This document shows, piece by piece, positions 23,096 to 35,614 of a stretch of DNA of 64,000 bases. Numbering within the stretch: position 1 is the first letter of the stretch; each line of letters starts with the position of its first letter. The notes under the pieces were generated by a model. It saw only the letters and a program-made list of their open reading frames with translations, ran no database searches and was not told where the DNA came from. The stretch is from Phascolarctos cinereus (taxonomy: Eukaryota; Chordata; Mammalia; Diprotodontia; Phascolarctidae). The translations under genes and the position numbers were made by a program. Location of the stretch: assembly GCF_002099425.1 (NCBI RefSeq), contig NW_018343979.1, forward strand, positions 1,227,501 through 1,291,500. Reading direction: 5' to 3'.

Positions 23096-24740
23096 TTTCT
23101 TTTGTACTTTATTTGGTTGTCTTCATTGATCACTAAAATTGAGATTGCTTATCTAGAACCAATGGCATAACTAATTTTGCATTCAGTATGGATAAATCAA
23201 ACCTAACTTGACATATTATTACATTGGACAATGAGGATGACAAGTAGAATTTTTTCCTGCAACATCTATAAAAAGATAAAATTTCTAGTTCTTTTTTGTG
23301 TTGATTTCAAATTTTTGCTTCAGATTTTGTTTAATCACCCACAATTTTCATGGCAATCACAGTTTAATATTTTAATTCATTCAACTCACCTAAAATTTGG
23401 CCCCTTATGATTTCCTGTTGTATTTTAACTGTAGACCATCCCTTTGAAATGTCCAATAATAGGTAATCAATCAACAGGTATGACTGCACTCTGTTGGCTC
23501 CAGTATTGCCTTTCCATGTCCTGTTAGAAATATTCCTAGAGTTAATTAGTCACGTCACCTGAAAAATAAAGTTGTTGGATCTTTGGACTCCTGTCTTGCT
23601 GCCTGCCCTACCCCACAGGTTAGAAGAATCCATGGGGATTAAGTTTCCCAGGAAGAATCCTAAATTTGTATCCAAGAAATGGTTCTTTAGTCACCTTTAC
23701 AAATCATAAGTCTCTAAGTTTTGATAAGATCCCTGATGATTTTTAAATAATTTTCTGCCTTGTAGTTTCTTTAAAAGGTTTTGGTCACTTTAAAAAATGT
23801 TTCCACATTGCTCCTTCAACTATTATTTAACATGCTTATAATAGCACCACCTCCTTTTTCTTAGGACCCACAAATATAATTGCATTATTTAAATTTTTGG
23901 TAGAGTTCATCTGCTTTGCCTATGAGATTTAAAAGTTAGTTTCCTACCAACCTCACAAAAATATTCAGATGACTGACATACCGTTGAGGCACATTGAGAA
24001 TTTAAATAATGCAAACCAACAGTGACAAGATACAAAACACTTGAGAAAACAGGATTTGAAACAATAGCAATGTTTATCAAGTGATGCCTAGATTACAACT
24101 AACAAAACTATCTGCAAGGTATTGAGACTTTCACTGCATGACTGAACACACTTAAATTTGTTCAAGCTTGTCTTGCCACACAACACGTAAACTGGGACTT
24201 CACACAGCATGCAAGAACAAGCCAACTAGTGACTTCTTACTACCCCCATCTCCCTGTCACATTCAGTTAAATCACACTATTACCACCTCATATGCTTAAT
24301 TTATATCAAAACTGACAAGGCATTTAATAACAGTGGGTGATAACAAAATTTTATTTGCATTTTTAATTCAACCAAAATATATTTACATCTAGTACACTCC
24401 TAAACCTTCCCTGTATTTAACTACCTTGTGTTTATTTTGAATTTATCACGTATATACTGATGTGGTATCTATCATCTCCTCTGATAGAATATAAGCTTCT
24501 TAAGAATAGAGATGTTCATTTTCATTTTTTTATTCTTTGTATCTCAGAGTTCTTAGCTCATTGTAGTTGCTTAATTATCTGTTGGTAAGTTAATTGATCA
24601 AGTGCTATAACTCACATATTTTTTGTATTCTGTCCTTTTGTGTCCAGGACTCTTTACATACAGAGAGGGCAAGCAGCTCAAAAGTATATACAGGGAATAA
24701 GGCAGTGTTTCTGAAGATGATGACTATGAACTATGTACTA
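23096..24740. other. no feature recognised
   Basis: AT-rich, unique-looking. No coding or repeat signature could be supported. An L2-like terminus may occur near 24490-24590 (gaatataagcttcttaagaa ... tagctcattgtagttgctta). Confidence 0.4.
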
Positions 24741-24743
24741 TGT

Positions 24744-25010
24744 AGGTACACTTGCTGCTGTTGAGTCATTTCAGTTGTGTGCAACTCACCATGACCCTAT
24801 TTGAGGTTTTCTTGGCAAAGATACTGGAGTAGTTTGCCATTTCCTTCTCCAGTTCATGTGACAGAGAAGAAAACAGGCAAATAGGATTAAGTGACTTGCC
24901 CAGAGTCACACAGCTATTAAGTATCTAAGGCTGGATTTGAACTCAGGTCTTCCTGACTCCAGGCCTGGCGCTCTATCCACTGTGCCACCTACCTGTTCCT
25001 GCAGGTATAT
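24744..25010 (-). mobile_element. MAR1-type SINE (RTE/BovB tail), minus
   Basis: Reverse order: gctgctgttgagtcatttca, catgaccctatttgaggttt, cttggcaaagatactggagt, gacttgcccagagtcacaca, tccaggcctggcgctctatc, gccacctacctg. All MAR1 blocks are present. The flanks hold an imperfect direct repeat, tgtaggtaca (about 24740) and tgcaggtata (about 25000), a possible target duplication. Confidence 0.85.
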
Positions 25011-25149
25011 TTAACCCTTCCTTTAGGATAAGCCTTATTAAAACAAAGAAAAGAGATAAATGTGCAAAAGGCCTCAAAGTTTTTTTAAAGGAAACTAATG
25101 GCAAGAATAGGAGTTTAAAATAAATTTAAATAAAGTGAATACCAGAGGC

Positions 25150-25312
25150 AAGGAGGCAGTATAGAGCAGTGGAAAGAGCCTTGGTTCAGATCCCACCTGT
25201 GTCACCTTGCCCAAGTCTCCAACCTCCATGAGCCTGAGGTTCCTTATATTTATGTTGGAATAGATGGCCTCTGAGATCCCTCCTAGATCAATATGATCAA
25301 TGATCATATGAC
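25150..25312 (+). mobile_element. CORE-SINE with CR1-like tail
   Basis: gtatagagcagtggaaagag, cttgcccaagtctcc and gatggcctctgagatccctc. Same family as 12185-12380. Confidence 0.65.
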
Positions 25313-25424
25313 AAAGAGAGGAAGAGAGCAAGCCCAGAGGTATGTGTCAATAGGTCAAAGGCAAAGGGTTAAAACCAAGAGAAATTGTTAGGAGTTGCCA
25401 GGAACACAAAAGAAACAGCAGTCA

Positions 25425-25596
25425 GACCAGAGTACAAGAGCATTTATCAAGTACTTACTATGCGCTAGGAACTGGGCCAAGGAAAGTCAAGTACACAGCT
25501 CCTGCCCTCAAGGAGCTTATCTTCTAAGCAAAGAGGCAATATGCAAACAGCTACATACATCAAGATAGATAGATAGATAGTTGGATGGATGGATAG

Positions 25597-25641
<45 letters not shown>

Positions 25642-26170
25642 CACACACACATATATGTATATGTGTAAAATGGATAAAACGGAAGGTAATCATAGAGGAA
25701 AATGGGTAGGGGTACTGAGAAATGACTTTTACAGAAAGTGGGATCTGAGTTGAGTTTTGAGCGAAGCCAGGAGGCAAAAGTGAAGGGGGGAAACCAGGGG
25801 AAAGGCATAAAGTAAGGACGGGGATATAGTGTGTGAGGAACAGCAAGTAGTCCAGTGCAGCTGGATCCTGGAGTAAATGGAGGGGAGCAAATGATAAGAA
25901 GAATAGGAAGATAGGAAGGGGCCAAACAGGCATTTTATATTTTATCCTGGAGGCAACAGGACACTCCTGGAGTATATCAAATAAGGGGTGACATGGTCAG
26001 CCCTGCACTTTGGAAAGACCACTTTAGCAGCTGAACGGGGAGTGGATTAAAGCAGAGAGACACTTGCAGACAGGAGAAAAAACCAGAACATAATGCTACT
26101 TCAATAGTACAGGTGAGACATGATGAGGACCTGTACCTGGGTGACCACTCTGTGAATGGTAACAAGGGAA
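25425..26170 (+). repeat. repeat X copy
   Basis: In order: catttatcaagtacttacta, ctgccctcaaggagcttatc, gtgggatctgagttgagttt, gaggaacagcaagtagtcca, ttttatcctggaggcaacag, gggtgacatggtcagccctg, caatagtacaggtgagacat. The same block order occurs at 43000-43790 and 59770-60420. A GATA/GT microsatellite (25563-25660) has expanded inside it. No frame in it resembles a known protein. Confidence 0.6.
25563..25660. repeat. compound microsatellite (GATA)n-(GT)n-(AC)n
   Basis: gatagata and ggatggat units, then GT repeats from 25601 to 25638, then acacacac. Three minus-strand frames with long His/Thr repeats are translations of it. Confidence 0.95.
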
Positions 26171-26714
26171 CTATACAAGAGTTGTTTTGAAGGCAGAAAC
26201 ATCATTGAGCATTACCGAAGGCCAGTTTGATTTTGTCAGTCATTTATGCTACTGATCTTTGCCCACTTCCATAAGCTTATCATCCCCTAAAAGTTTATTT
26301 CATGGGGACTGACGTATTGGTTATAATCTCTGTGGCGATTTGACATTTTTGTCAGACCAGTTCTTATCACAATTGTCAGCTTGAAAACTGTTGAGTTACT
26401 TTCAGCTTTTTTCTCTATCAAACTGGTAGAGAGACACTATATAGTTGAGAAATGATAACCTAGTTATAGCATATAGTCTGTATTTTAATTTAAAAAGCAT
26501 GGAGGATAAATAATTGAGACTTATTGAAACCTTTTTGGTCAGTTAAAAATAAAACTTTTTTATCTTAAAGAAGGGAAGAGACTAACTGAGAATATTAGAA
26601 CTAGAAAGTAAAAGCAGTGAGCAGTAGCAGAAATAAAATCCTAATTTCTATCTTTTATCTCTTCTTTACAATTGTAAGCATTCATTTAAGTAATAAAAGA
26701 GGTCACTTTTAAAT

Positions 26715-26945
26715 CACAGGACCATAGACATAGAGGTAGAAGGAGCCTTATAGTTCACTGAGTCCAATCCCCTCATTTAGTAAAATGGTTTACTCACAAC
26801 CTTGTGAGCTTGGATGTTAAGTATCATTCCTTCTAGTTTACAGATAGGGAAACTGAGGCATGGAGATGTTAAATGATTTGGCCACTCAGTGAGTATTAGA
26901 GCCAGGAACTGAACCCACGTCTTCTGACTACAAGTTTACTTTTCT
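26715..26945 (-). mobile_element. MIR-type SINE, minus strand
   Basis: catagaggtagaaggagcct, gagtccaatcccctcattta, acagatagggaaactgaggc, gaactgaacccacgtcttct: reverse MIR order with a CR1-like tail at the left. Confidence 0.75.
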
Positions 26946-27029
26946 TTCCACTAAAGCACATTGAAAATATTTTATAATTAGTTCATTGTACATCTAATTT
27001 TACCTGATGTTTTCATTTTAAAATAATAG

Positions 27030-27130
27030 TATAAATGATAACGATGATGATGATGATAATTGGCATTTGTATAAAGGACTTTAAAGTTTGCTAAGCATTT
27101 TATATCCATCATGTCATTTGATTCTCTACT
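27030..27130 (-). mobile_element. MIR-type SINE 3' tail fragment, minus
   Basis: gatgatgatgataattggca, aaagtttgctaagcatttta and ccatcatgtcatttgattct correspond to the reverse of the MIR tail (caaatgagat...gcttagcaaac). Confidence 0.6.
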
Positions 27131-27754
27131 TTGAAGGTAGAGGAATGAACTAAACCAGGAGTGAGGCCACAGGTTTCCCACTTCTAAACTGAACAAACTC
27201 CCAAGGCCCTATGGGTCTATGACTGAGCAGATTTAAGCTTACAAGTTATGCTTTAAAATATCAGACTTTTTATTTTTGGATTATTCTTATGGAAGTGAAA
27301 ATATAGAAATGCAGAGGCAAAGAGAAACTAAAACTTTAAATTCTTTACCAAAGCATTATCTTCAGTTTATGAAGTCCTTTTAAAGGTAAGGCCTTTTACA
27401 GTTTCTTTATGTGAGATTTTTTTCCCCATTTATCTCTATAAAATTATTAGCCAGTTTCCCACATAGATGGTATAGCAGACTGCCTCTTCAGTATGGTTTT
27501 AAGGGCACCGGGAAGATCCTAATGACCCTCAAAATCTTCTCTTATGTTGGTAGCATTCTGCTATCAGAATTTCATCCTTTTGGCTTAATGTTTTGACCCC
27601 CATCTAAATGCAAACTAACTCTGAGAGAGATAATACTTTAAACTTTTATCAATCATTTGCACCTTCCCGTGAAGAAAGAATTTTAAATAATATTTTTAAA
27701 AGGGGACTGAGAGGAGTGGGGGCATGAGGATGTTAGATACCTGGAGAAGAGGCA

Positions 27755-28130
27755 GTGATACACATATGTGTATGTGTGTATGCTGTTTTGAAACTCTAAT
27801 GACTAGAATTAGTCATCATACATACATATACACATATGTATAAGTATGTATGTATATATGTTAGTTTCTATATATACATATAACACATATGTACATGTGT
27901 AGTGTTTTGAAATGCTAATGGCTAGACTGCGGAGTTGCCATACATACGTTATACATATATATGTATATATGTGGATATGCACATATATGTATGTATACTG
28001 TTTTGAAACTGACTACAATACTTAGTCATAATATATGTATATGTTTATGTATGCATGCACATATACATATATATGCATACATACTGTTTTGAAATTCTAG
28101 TGGCTAATCTGCTTAGTCATTATTCATATA
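27755..28130. repeat. tandem repeat, four diverged 85-119 bp units
   Basis: The core gtgttttgaaa/ctgttttgaaa followed by a ctaatgactag-type segment and (n)agtcat occurs at 27783, 27902, 27999 and 28084. Each core is separated by a variable tatg/tgta tract (acatatgtat-rich). Spacing falls from 119 to 97 to 85 bp because the tracts differ in length. Confidence 0.8.
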
Positions 28131-28594
28131 GAAGTTACTTTATCCTCAGATTTCGAAGGCCTCTGAGATTCATGTTGCCCCAGTTTCTCAATTTTCAATT
28201 TCTGGTGCAGATTAATGAGCAGGAAGAAAGGCACAGACAAAGCTAAGCTCACTTTTCCCCTTGTCTGACCATATTCCTGAGTTTCATATGTGTACATATG
28301 CAGCAAAGCTACCCTTAAAAGGATAATATACTGGATTGTGATACATGAGTATATATACTTCAGAGAAGAATGACTAATGATGAAAGTATAATTTTGTCTA
28401 TTAATAAGTGATTGCATTTGAATAAATATAATAGGCCACACATCCTCTGTGGCACAGGCAAGGCTTAAAATGAAAGCATGAACAAACACAGGTGATGCTC
28501 TTTGAAGATATTTTTAGGGGCATCTGGACCTATGATTTCATTACTGTTCATTAAAGGAACTCCCAGTATGAAAATTCTCTCCAGGTATGTAGAC

Positions 28595-28722
28595 TTGCAA
28601 TTCTTCCATAACTTGAGGTCTAAAAGAGATACCTGATTCACTCAAAGCTTAAATGACTTTCCCATAGTCAAACAGCTAGTGTGTGTCCAAAGCAGGGCTC
28701 GAACCTTGGTTTCTTGCCTCCA
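28595..28722 (-). mobile_element. CORE-SINE fragment, minus
   Basis: gcttaaatgactttcccata, tcaaacagctagtgtgtgtc, ggctcgaaccttggtttctt: reverse CORE order. Confidence 0.55.
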
Positions 28723-28729
28723 TCACTTT

Positions 28730-28985
28730 TTTAGAGAAGCAGCTTAGCAGAGTAGAAAAAGTGCTGGAGTGGGAGTGAGGAAGACCTGGGCCCAAATTCT
28801 CTTTCCAGCACCAGATTCATCACCATAGAAAAGTGAGTAAGGTGTTGGAGCCTGTTTCCTCAACTATAGAATAGGGATGATAATACCTTCACAGAGCTGT
28901 GGTAAACCTCAAATGTATGTGAAGCACTTTGAAAACTTTAAAGTGTTACATAAATGCCAGTTGCCAGTATTATTCTTATTAGAAA
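28730..28985 (+). mobile_element. MIR-tailed CORE-SINE
   Basis: gcagcttagcagagtagaaa, gagtgaggaagacctgggcc, ctgtttcctcaactatagaa, gaagcactttgaaaacttta, cagtattattcttatt. The MIR-type 3' tail is complete. Confidence 0.7.
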
Positions 28986-28989
28986 GCAA

Positions 28990-30410
28990 AACACTTCACC
29001 CAACAGAAAAGCATTTTGTTTTAAGACTGGAGATAACACCTTTGGCTCTTTCTCTCTCTCTGATGTCAAGATAGGCAGGGGACACACTAACTTTTACTTT
29101 CAGTCACTCTTCGTTAGGACCTATGCTTTGTGTAGTTAAGTTTGGAACAGCTCTATGAGATGTGTGTTACTGGTATGAAAGGGAAAGGAGAAATTTCCTT
29201 GAACAACTGGAGGACAAGTGGCCACAAAATATGAAGGCTGTTTCCATGTCTCAAAAATATTAATCACTTGATATTGTAGACAAACCTTCTAAATTAAAAT
29301 CCAGACACGACTGCAAAACATGGGCTTTCTGATGTTTGTAAAAAGCCCAGAATAAAAGTATAAACTCCAAGAATGGGTGTGCTGCTGATTTAGAAAAATT
29401 GGCATCTTTACATGATTCTGATTGATAGTTGTTACTTTTTTTTTTTACTTTCTCACATTACTTTTTTTTCCTTTGAATTTTTATTTCCATCTCCCTTGGA
29501 TCTCTAGAATTTAACTACAGTATCTAGAGTTCTTTTATTTTCAGATTATGATAAAGTTCTTCTATTTTCTATATGGAGGTCTTATTTTATTCCTTCAGCA
29601 TTGATTTGTAAGTTTGAGAGCTGCTCCTTTGCAGTTTCCCCACACCCTTTCCAGTCCTCATGTTTACATTGCCTCTAATTGTTTTGTTCATTGCACTCAA
29701 TATCCAGACATTCTAGCATCTCTCTACAGCTTAAGTGATAATGGGGCTGGCTCCTGCCACAACCTGTTCTCTGCCAACGTGTGAATAATGAGACCATCTT
29801 TGTTGGGTGATTACTTTGTGAATAGAAATGAATAATTTACCTGATAATCATTTCCATCTATCAGACTCTGCATTTTCCCTAATAAGTGACTTCAACGCAT
29901 TTACTTAAAATATATATTGAATTTTTCATAAGCTGGATGAGTGCATTCAGGCATCTGCTTATAGAGTCCCCAAACATTCGTCTTTGAGAAATGAAACCTT
30001 GGGAGAAAATAGCAGGTAAACTAGATTTTCAAACAAACCCTAGTGTTGGCAGCCTTCTGTGTGCATGATCTGGGAAAAATCCCTAGAGTTATTTGTTTCA
30101 TGACACTCTGCTAAAGTGATTACCTGCTTTCATATCTTCCATTCAGGTGAGTGATTCAGGTGACCTCATATATTAAACAGAAGGCTGTACTGCAGCTACA
30201 CACTTAGAAACCCAACTCATCCCTAATGTGGTGAATGATTGGAATCACTGGAGTTGAAATAATCTACTGTGAATAACAGAATTCATATCTAGGGTCCTAA
30301 GCAATTAATATTGCATTTTAAACTCTAGTTCAGACAGCTCTTGCAACCTAAAACAAATGATTTGTACCTTACCTTATCTTTACCTATTGAAAGAACAAAG
30401 AAGCATTGTA
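28990..30410. other. no gene recognised
   Basis: Unique-looking AT-rich sequence. The overlapping plus frames at 28877-29139 begin inside the preceding SINE. No repeat family recognised. Confidence 0.4.
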
Positions 30411-30414
30411 TTTA

Positions 30415-30560
30415 GTGAATATGAATATGATCATAGATCTAGAGCTAGAAGGGGCCTTTGAGGCCATTAGGAAATTAAGACCCAGTGAAATTAGATTTCT
30501 TGCCCAGGGTTCCATGGGAGCATCAAAAGTAGGACTTGAATACAGTGCCTTTGACTCCAA
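30415..30560 (-). mobile_element. CORE-SINE with CR1-like tail, minus
   Basis: gatcatagatctagagctag, aaggggcctttgaggccatt, tcttgcccagggttccatgg. The left end is the reverse complement of the tail seen at 12185-12380. Confidence 0.6.
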
Positions 30561-30684
30561 AGTGAACATTAGGCTTAAAGATAGGATGGACAATAGATTA
30601 ATATCAATACTTAATACACCTGTGCTAAATGGCATAGTATCTAAATAATTAAAGGAAAAATCGATCTATCTACATGGAGAAATA

Positions 30685-30945
30685 ATAAATATATAATGAT
30701 AGCTACCATTTATATAACACTTTCAGGCTTGCAGAGCACTTCAAACATATCACACATTTTATCTTCACAACAATCCTGAGAGATAGTTGCTATTATTATT
30801 CCAATTTTACAAGTGAAAAACTGATGAAAAAAAGAAATCAAGTGACATATCAATTCATACAGCTAGCAAATGTCTCAGGTCACATTTGACCTCAGATTTT
30901 CTTCCAGGTACAACACTCAAACCAATGTGACACCTGCCTGTCTCT
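30685..30945 (-). mobile_element. MIR-tailed CORE-SINE, minus
   Basis: gatagctaccatttatataa, gcttgcagagcacttcaaac, ccaattttacaagtgaaaaa, gacctcagattttcttccag, gtgacacctgcctg: reverse order, nearly full length. Confidence 0.7.
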
Positions 30946-31689
30946 GCAATAGACAGAGACCTCAAAGTGTCTCCTTCAAATATACAAAAATAACAAACAA
31001 AACAAAAAGACCAATAAGAAGATAAGGAACAAAATAGGATTTTAGAAGAGTTAGGCATGATAGATCTCTGGCAATTACTGAATGGGAAGAGAAAGAAGTA
31101 TATATATTTCTCAGCTGAGCATGGTATTTTTGCAAAAGTTGACTGGGTATTAAGGCACAGAAACCTCACAAAGGAAAAAAAACATAAATATTAAAAATAT
31201 ATTTTACTGACCACAAAACAAAAATATATTAAAAAGTTTTCAAAAAAAGGATTTAAAATTGACTAGAAATTAAGTAATTTAGCAGTAGAAAATTAGTGGC
31301 TCAAAGAACAAATCAGAGAGACAAATGGCAATTTTACCAATGAAATGATAACAAGAGAGCACACCAAAAATTTGTAGGATGTATCTAAAACAATCCATAG
31401 GCAATATATCACTAAACACCTTTATTAACATAATAGAGAAAAAGCAGATCAATTAATTTGGCACACAACTAAATAAAATGAGAAAAAAACTAGAAAAGCA
31501 ACATATCTAAAAAAAGCTCAACAACAAAAATCTGAAAATCAAATAAAAAGAATTTTTAAAGTAAAATGTCACTGAACTTATTAAAAACACAAGGAACTTT
31601 TTTAAATTTAAAAAAACCTAGTAAAGTTATATACTTTGATTTTTAAAAGAAAGAGAAAAATTAAATTTCTAGTACCAAAAATATTGGCT

Positions 31690-31870
31690 TTGAAATGTCT
31701 ATGGAACATCCAGTCCAGAGGTGCAAAAGGTGATGAGAGAATAAAACTGTGGAGAGATATTAGGATTGAATATAGACATCTCTAGGAATCACCTACATGG
31801 AGATGATAACTGAACTAATGGAATGAGATCACCAAGTGAAATACCATAAAAGGAGAACAGGAAAAGATCC
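31690..31870 (+). repeat. repeat X, internal fragment
   Basis: gaacatccagtccagaggtg, cctacatggagatgataact and gagatcaccaagtgaaatac: an internal part of repeat X (compare 49980-50200). Truncated on both sides. Confidence 0.45.
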
Positions 31871-31914
31871 ACCCCTAATCAATAAACCAGAAGAACCCAA
31901 CTATTAGGGTAAGG

Positions 31915-33130
31915 GCTTGATATTTGACAAAAACTTTTTGGAAAACTGGAAAGTCCGGCAGAAATTGATATCTCACACCACCTACCTAGAGAAGTACCAA
32001 ATTGATATATGAAATATTTTTTAAAAACCCTCTACATTATAAACAAATTAAAGAAGCAGAGAAGGAAATGACCTTTACAACTACGAACTGGGAAAGAATT
32101 CATGACCAAATGGGGGACATGAAAGATAAAAAAAAAGACAAAATAAACAATTTTACTACATAAAATTGAAAAGATTTTGCACATATAAAATCAATGCAGT
32201 CAAAATTAGAAGGGAAACAGTAATGTGGGGAAAATCTTTGTGTTTTTTCTAAAAAGGTCTCATAATCTAAGCTATATAAGGAATTAATTCAAATTTATAA
32301 GAACAAATGCCATTCTCCAATAGATAAATGGTCAAAGGATATGAAAGGCAGTACTCAAAGTAAGAAATTCAAGTAAGCTACAAACTTGTGAAAAAATATT
32401 CCAAATAATTAATAAATGTAAGTAAAAACTGAGATTCTACCTCATGGCCATCCAAAGATGACAAAAAAGGAAAATGGCAATTATTGGATGGGCTGCAGAA
32501 AGGCAAGCACACTAATGAATGCACTGTTGATGGAGCTCTGAACTGGTCCAGATTTTCTGGAAAGCAATTTAAAACTATTACTCCCAAAGTCATCAAACTG
32601 TGCATACTTTTTCACTAGTATTAGTTCTATATTCAAAACATACAAAAGGTAAATGTTCTATAAATTATATATATATGTGTAATGTATTTGTGTATGTGTA
32701 TATATGTATACATATAAATATAGATAGATGGATAGATAGAATGATAGATGGATGGCTAGATATAGATATAATCTCTATACAGGAAAAAACCAGAAACTAA
32801 AGGAGTACCTATAAATTTTGAGAATGGCTAAAATTTATTGCAAATTAATGTAATTGAATATTATTGAATTTACAAAGCAACAACCTTGTAGAGAAACATA
32901 ACTTTGAAAGACTCAAGAAAGTTGATAAATGAAATCACCAACCATGAACCCAGAGTACTGATGATAAAACATGCTACCCACCTCTTAACAGAGACGTATT
33001 GCTCTCAAGATTCAGACTAGGATATACTATTTTGAATGTGGCCAATGTATAGATTTGTTTTGTTTGATTATTCATATTTATTACAAGAGTTTTATTTTTC
33101 CTAATATGTATGGGCTAGTGTGGGGCTGGA
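31915..33130 (+). mobile_element. old L1 3' half
   Basis: Runs from gatatttgacaaaaactttt and gggaaagaattcatgaccaa through aaattgaaaagattttgcac and tctccaatagataaatggtc to ORF2 segments around gcactgttgatggagctctg. The region corresponding to the C-terminal ORF2 is decayed (gaatattattgaatttacaa). The 3' UTR ends near 33125 (ggggctggagaaggagg). A tatg/gata microsatellite (about 32665-32765) interrupts it. Confidence 0.8.
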
Positions 33131-35610
33131 GAAGGAGGACTCAAAAACAGCATTGTCAAAAAGGAAGAAAACAAAAGAGGTCATTGAAGAATTTTTTTTA
33201 ATGCACAGAAGTAAACAGAAGAAAGTTTAGAAGGAAACACAGACCAGAAGGAGAGCTTTGAAAGTAAAACTGAATTTATTATATACTTAACATTTTTTAA
33301 GTTTTATGTAATAAAGATTCCTGTTTCCATGGACAGTCCTTATCTACTCTTCTTTTTACATGGAAATTCTCATTTTATTTGGCGTTTGTTAAGTTCAGAA
33401 TAAAAACAAAAATAAGAAATCATCTACACCACTGTTTAGTTTCTGGGAATGATTATAAAATATAGGCATGGGACAAAAAAAAAGATTGCAATTTGTGAAA
33501 GAATGCTTTTTTTTGACTCATTTTCATTCATAACAAAAATATATGGCATCTACATTAACTAGATGACTTCCTATGAATCCTATCAAAATATCTTCACAAT
33601 TCCAATGGAAAGTAAAAATTTTGCCAGTGGTGACAAAATATTAATCACCAACAAGAAAAGGATTGGAAAACAAACTCAACCCAAATAGGATTTGGATTTA
33701 AACGTGAAAGTCAGGCAACATAGAAACAACTATAATGCTGGTCACAAATTCAGGGTGTAATAAAGGTAAAACTGTTTCATACTCATGCATTAGAAATAGG
33801 GTTTTTGTTCTAGAAAATCATTCTGTGCCAACTTGAAGCATGTAGTATTTTTTATGGCTTAAGGTTATTTCTGCTTTTATTTGGGTTTCTTTTTTTTTTC
33901 TATTTAGTCTAACAATTTCCCACCCTAAAGATCCATTCTCACCCATTATCCCACCCCCACTCCCATCTCCCCACCCCACCCCAATGATCTGTACATCCTA
34001 TGGATTTTGTTTACAGTTAAAGCTTCCACTGCATACTTTGATGTTAGGTACCTTGACCTTGTAGCAAGATATGAAGAGCTCAAATGATGTCAGGTGGAAT
34101 GTACAATAAATATAAAACATTGAGCATGGTCTCTTTCAGCTTCCAGCATGGTCTGGACAGACAGGTTGCTGTTAGCTGTCGTGCTTCTTTTCTCCCATTT
34201 GTTTTCCATTCTTAGTAGGAATTGATTAACCTCTCTTTCCCCTCCTTTTATATTGCTGAGTGGAATAACCAATGGCAGACGTCTGTATTCCTTCTGAATG
34301 GGGACAATCAAATGAAATTCACACTGTATTCAGTACAGAATTGCATTCGATTTTTCTTTTCAGTACAATTAAAATCTGGATTCATTTAAATATTCGTGGC
34401 ATATCTAGGGCAAATGTTGTGCACAATAAAAGTTTATTATATGCTTTTGTATCTTTTCCCTGAAAAAGGGAAGCAGTCTTGGGCCAGTAAGTGAGTGATA
34501 AAGAATGGCCCAGATGCTCGTATTACTAAATATTACAATACTGACCACATGGTACCAAACTGATGCCATTCTCTTCCTAAACCCTTCCTAATCATAAAGC
34601 TATTGACTAATATCTATTATCATTAGATTACACTCAGGTTGTCTGTCTTTGCTCTCTCTCCTGCTTTATTTAGTTTTAAAACAGGAATTTAAATCTGCTT
34701 GGTCAAATTCTCCTGAATAGAAAGTAAGAACTAGATCTGGTCTCTTCTTGACAATTTCTACCAAAACTACTTTATGCCATTTTGAACTTTTTAAATTGAC
34801 TTTCCTCCAGCAATCTCCATGTGGGACCATCAGGCCCAGTTTGCCTGGTTTTTGCGTTGTTCTGGACCCCAGTGGTACAAGAGCAGAGCAAGTAGATGTC
34901 TTTGCCAACTGCAGGGAATTAAGTATCCCATTGAGAGTCACCAGGGGAAAAGCTTTTTGAAACTCCTACAGCTGGTACAGCACTTGATGTGAATATATTG
35001 AATGTCAGTTAGATCCAGGAGTGAAAAATATTCCAGGGCTTGAAGACACGTCCAGAAATCATTTATTTTGCCTCAAAAAGCCACTGGAAAAAAAAAGCCA
35101 TTGAATATTCCCAAATATTCAGCTTGTTGGCAAGAAATGGAAGTTTTGTTGGGACAAAAGGGAAAGCAAGCTTCCCAGAATATTATTTCATAGCATCTGG
35201 AGCTGGGGTTTGCAGGGTTTACAGTTGGTGAAAATTCATTGAAGGTCCAGGCCTTTTTTGTTCTTTCCAAAGTGACACTGTAAGCAAATATCCTGTTGCC
35301 TTCAAATAATGGCAATCATGCCAAACACAAGCTCAATAAAAGTTTTAATTACTGCAGTGATCTTGGTGTATGCTTATGGTCGTTGCTGAAGGGGACTGAA
35401 GAGTTGGGTTCTATTAAGAAGTTGAGTTCTATTAATAATGATAAAACAGTTCTGAAGGAATAAGGGTTTATTGAAAGAGAGAGGATATGCCAGAACTTCT
35501 ATTAGTACAAATCCTAACTCTGACTTGTAAGACCCAAGACATTACAATTTACACATGTTAAATTATATTACTATTGATAAATGCCAGTATACTATTGATA
35601 AAGCCAGTAT
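33131..35610. other. repeat-poor stretch, no gene recognised
   Basis: About 2.5 kb without recognised repeats apart from a C-rich patch near 33935-33985 and homopolymers. Frames at 34090-34311, 34666-34941, 34748-34960 and 35073-35315 overlap one another on opposite strands without domain motifs. It could hold conserved non-coding sequence; that cannot be judged from one genome. Confidence 0.35.
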
Positions 35611-35614
35611 TTTT

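Noticed and set aside
25465-25933. Three overlapping minus frames with long His/Thr runs
   Set aside because: They cross the GATA/GT microsatellite inside repeat X; no domain outside the repeat.
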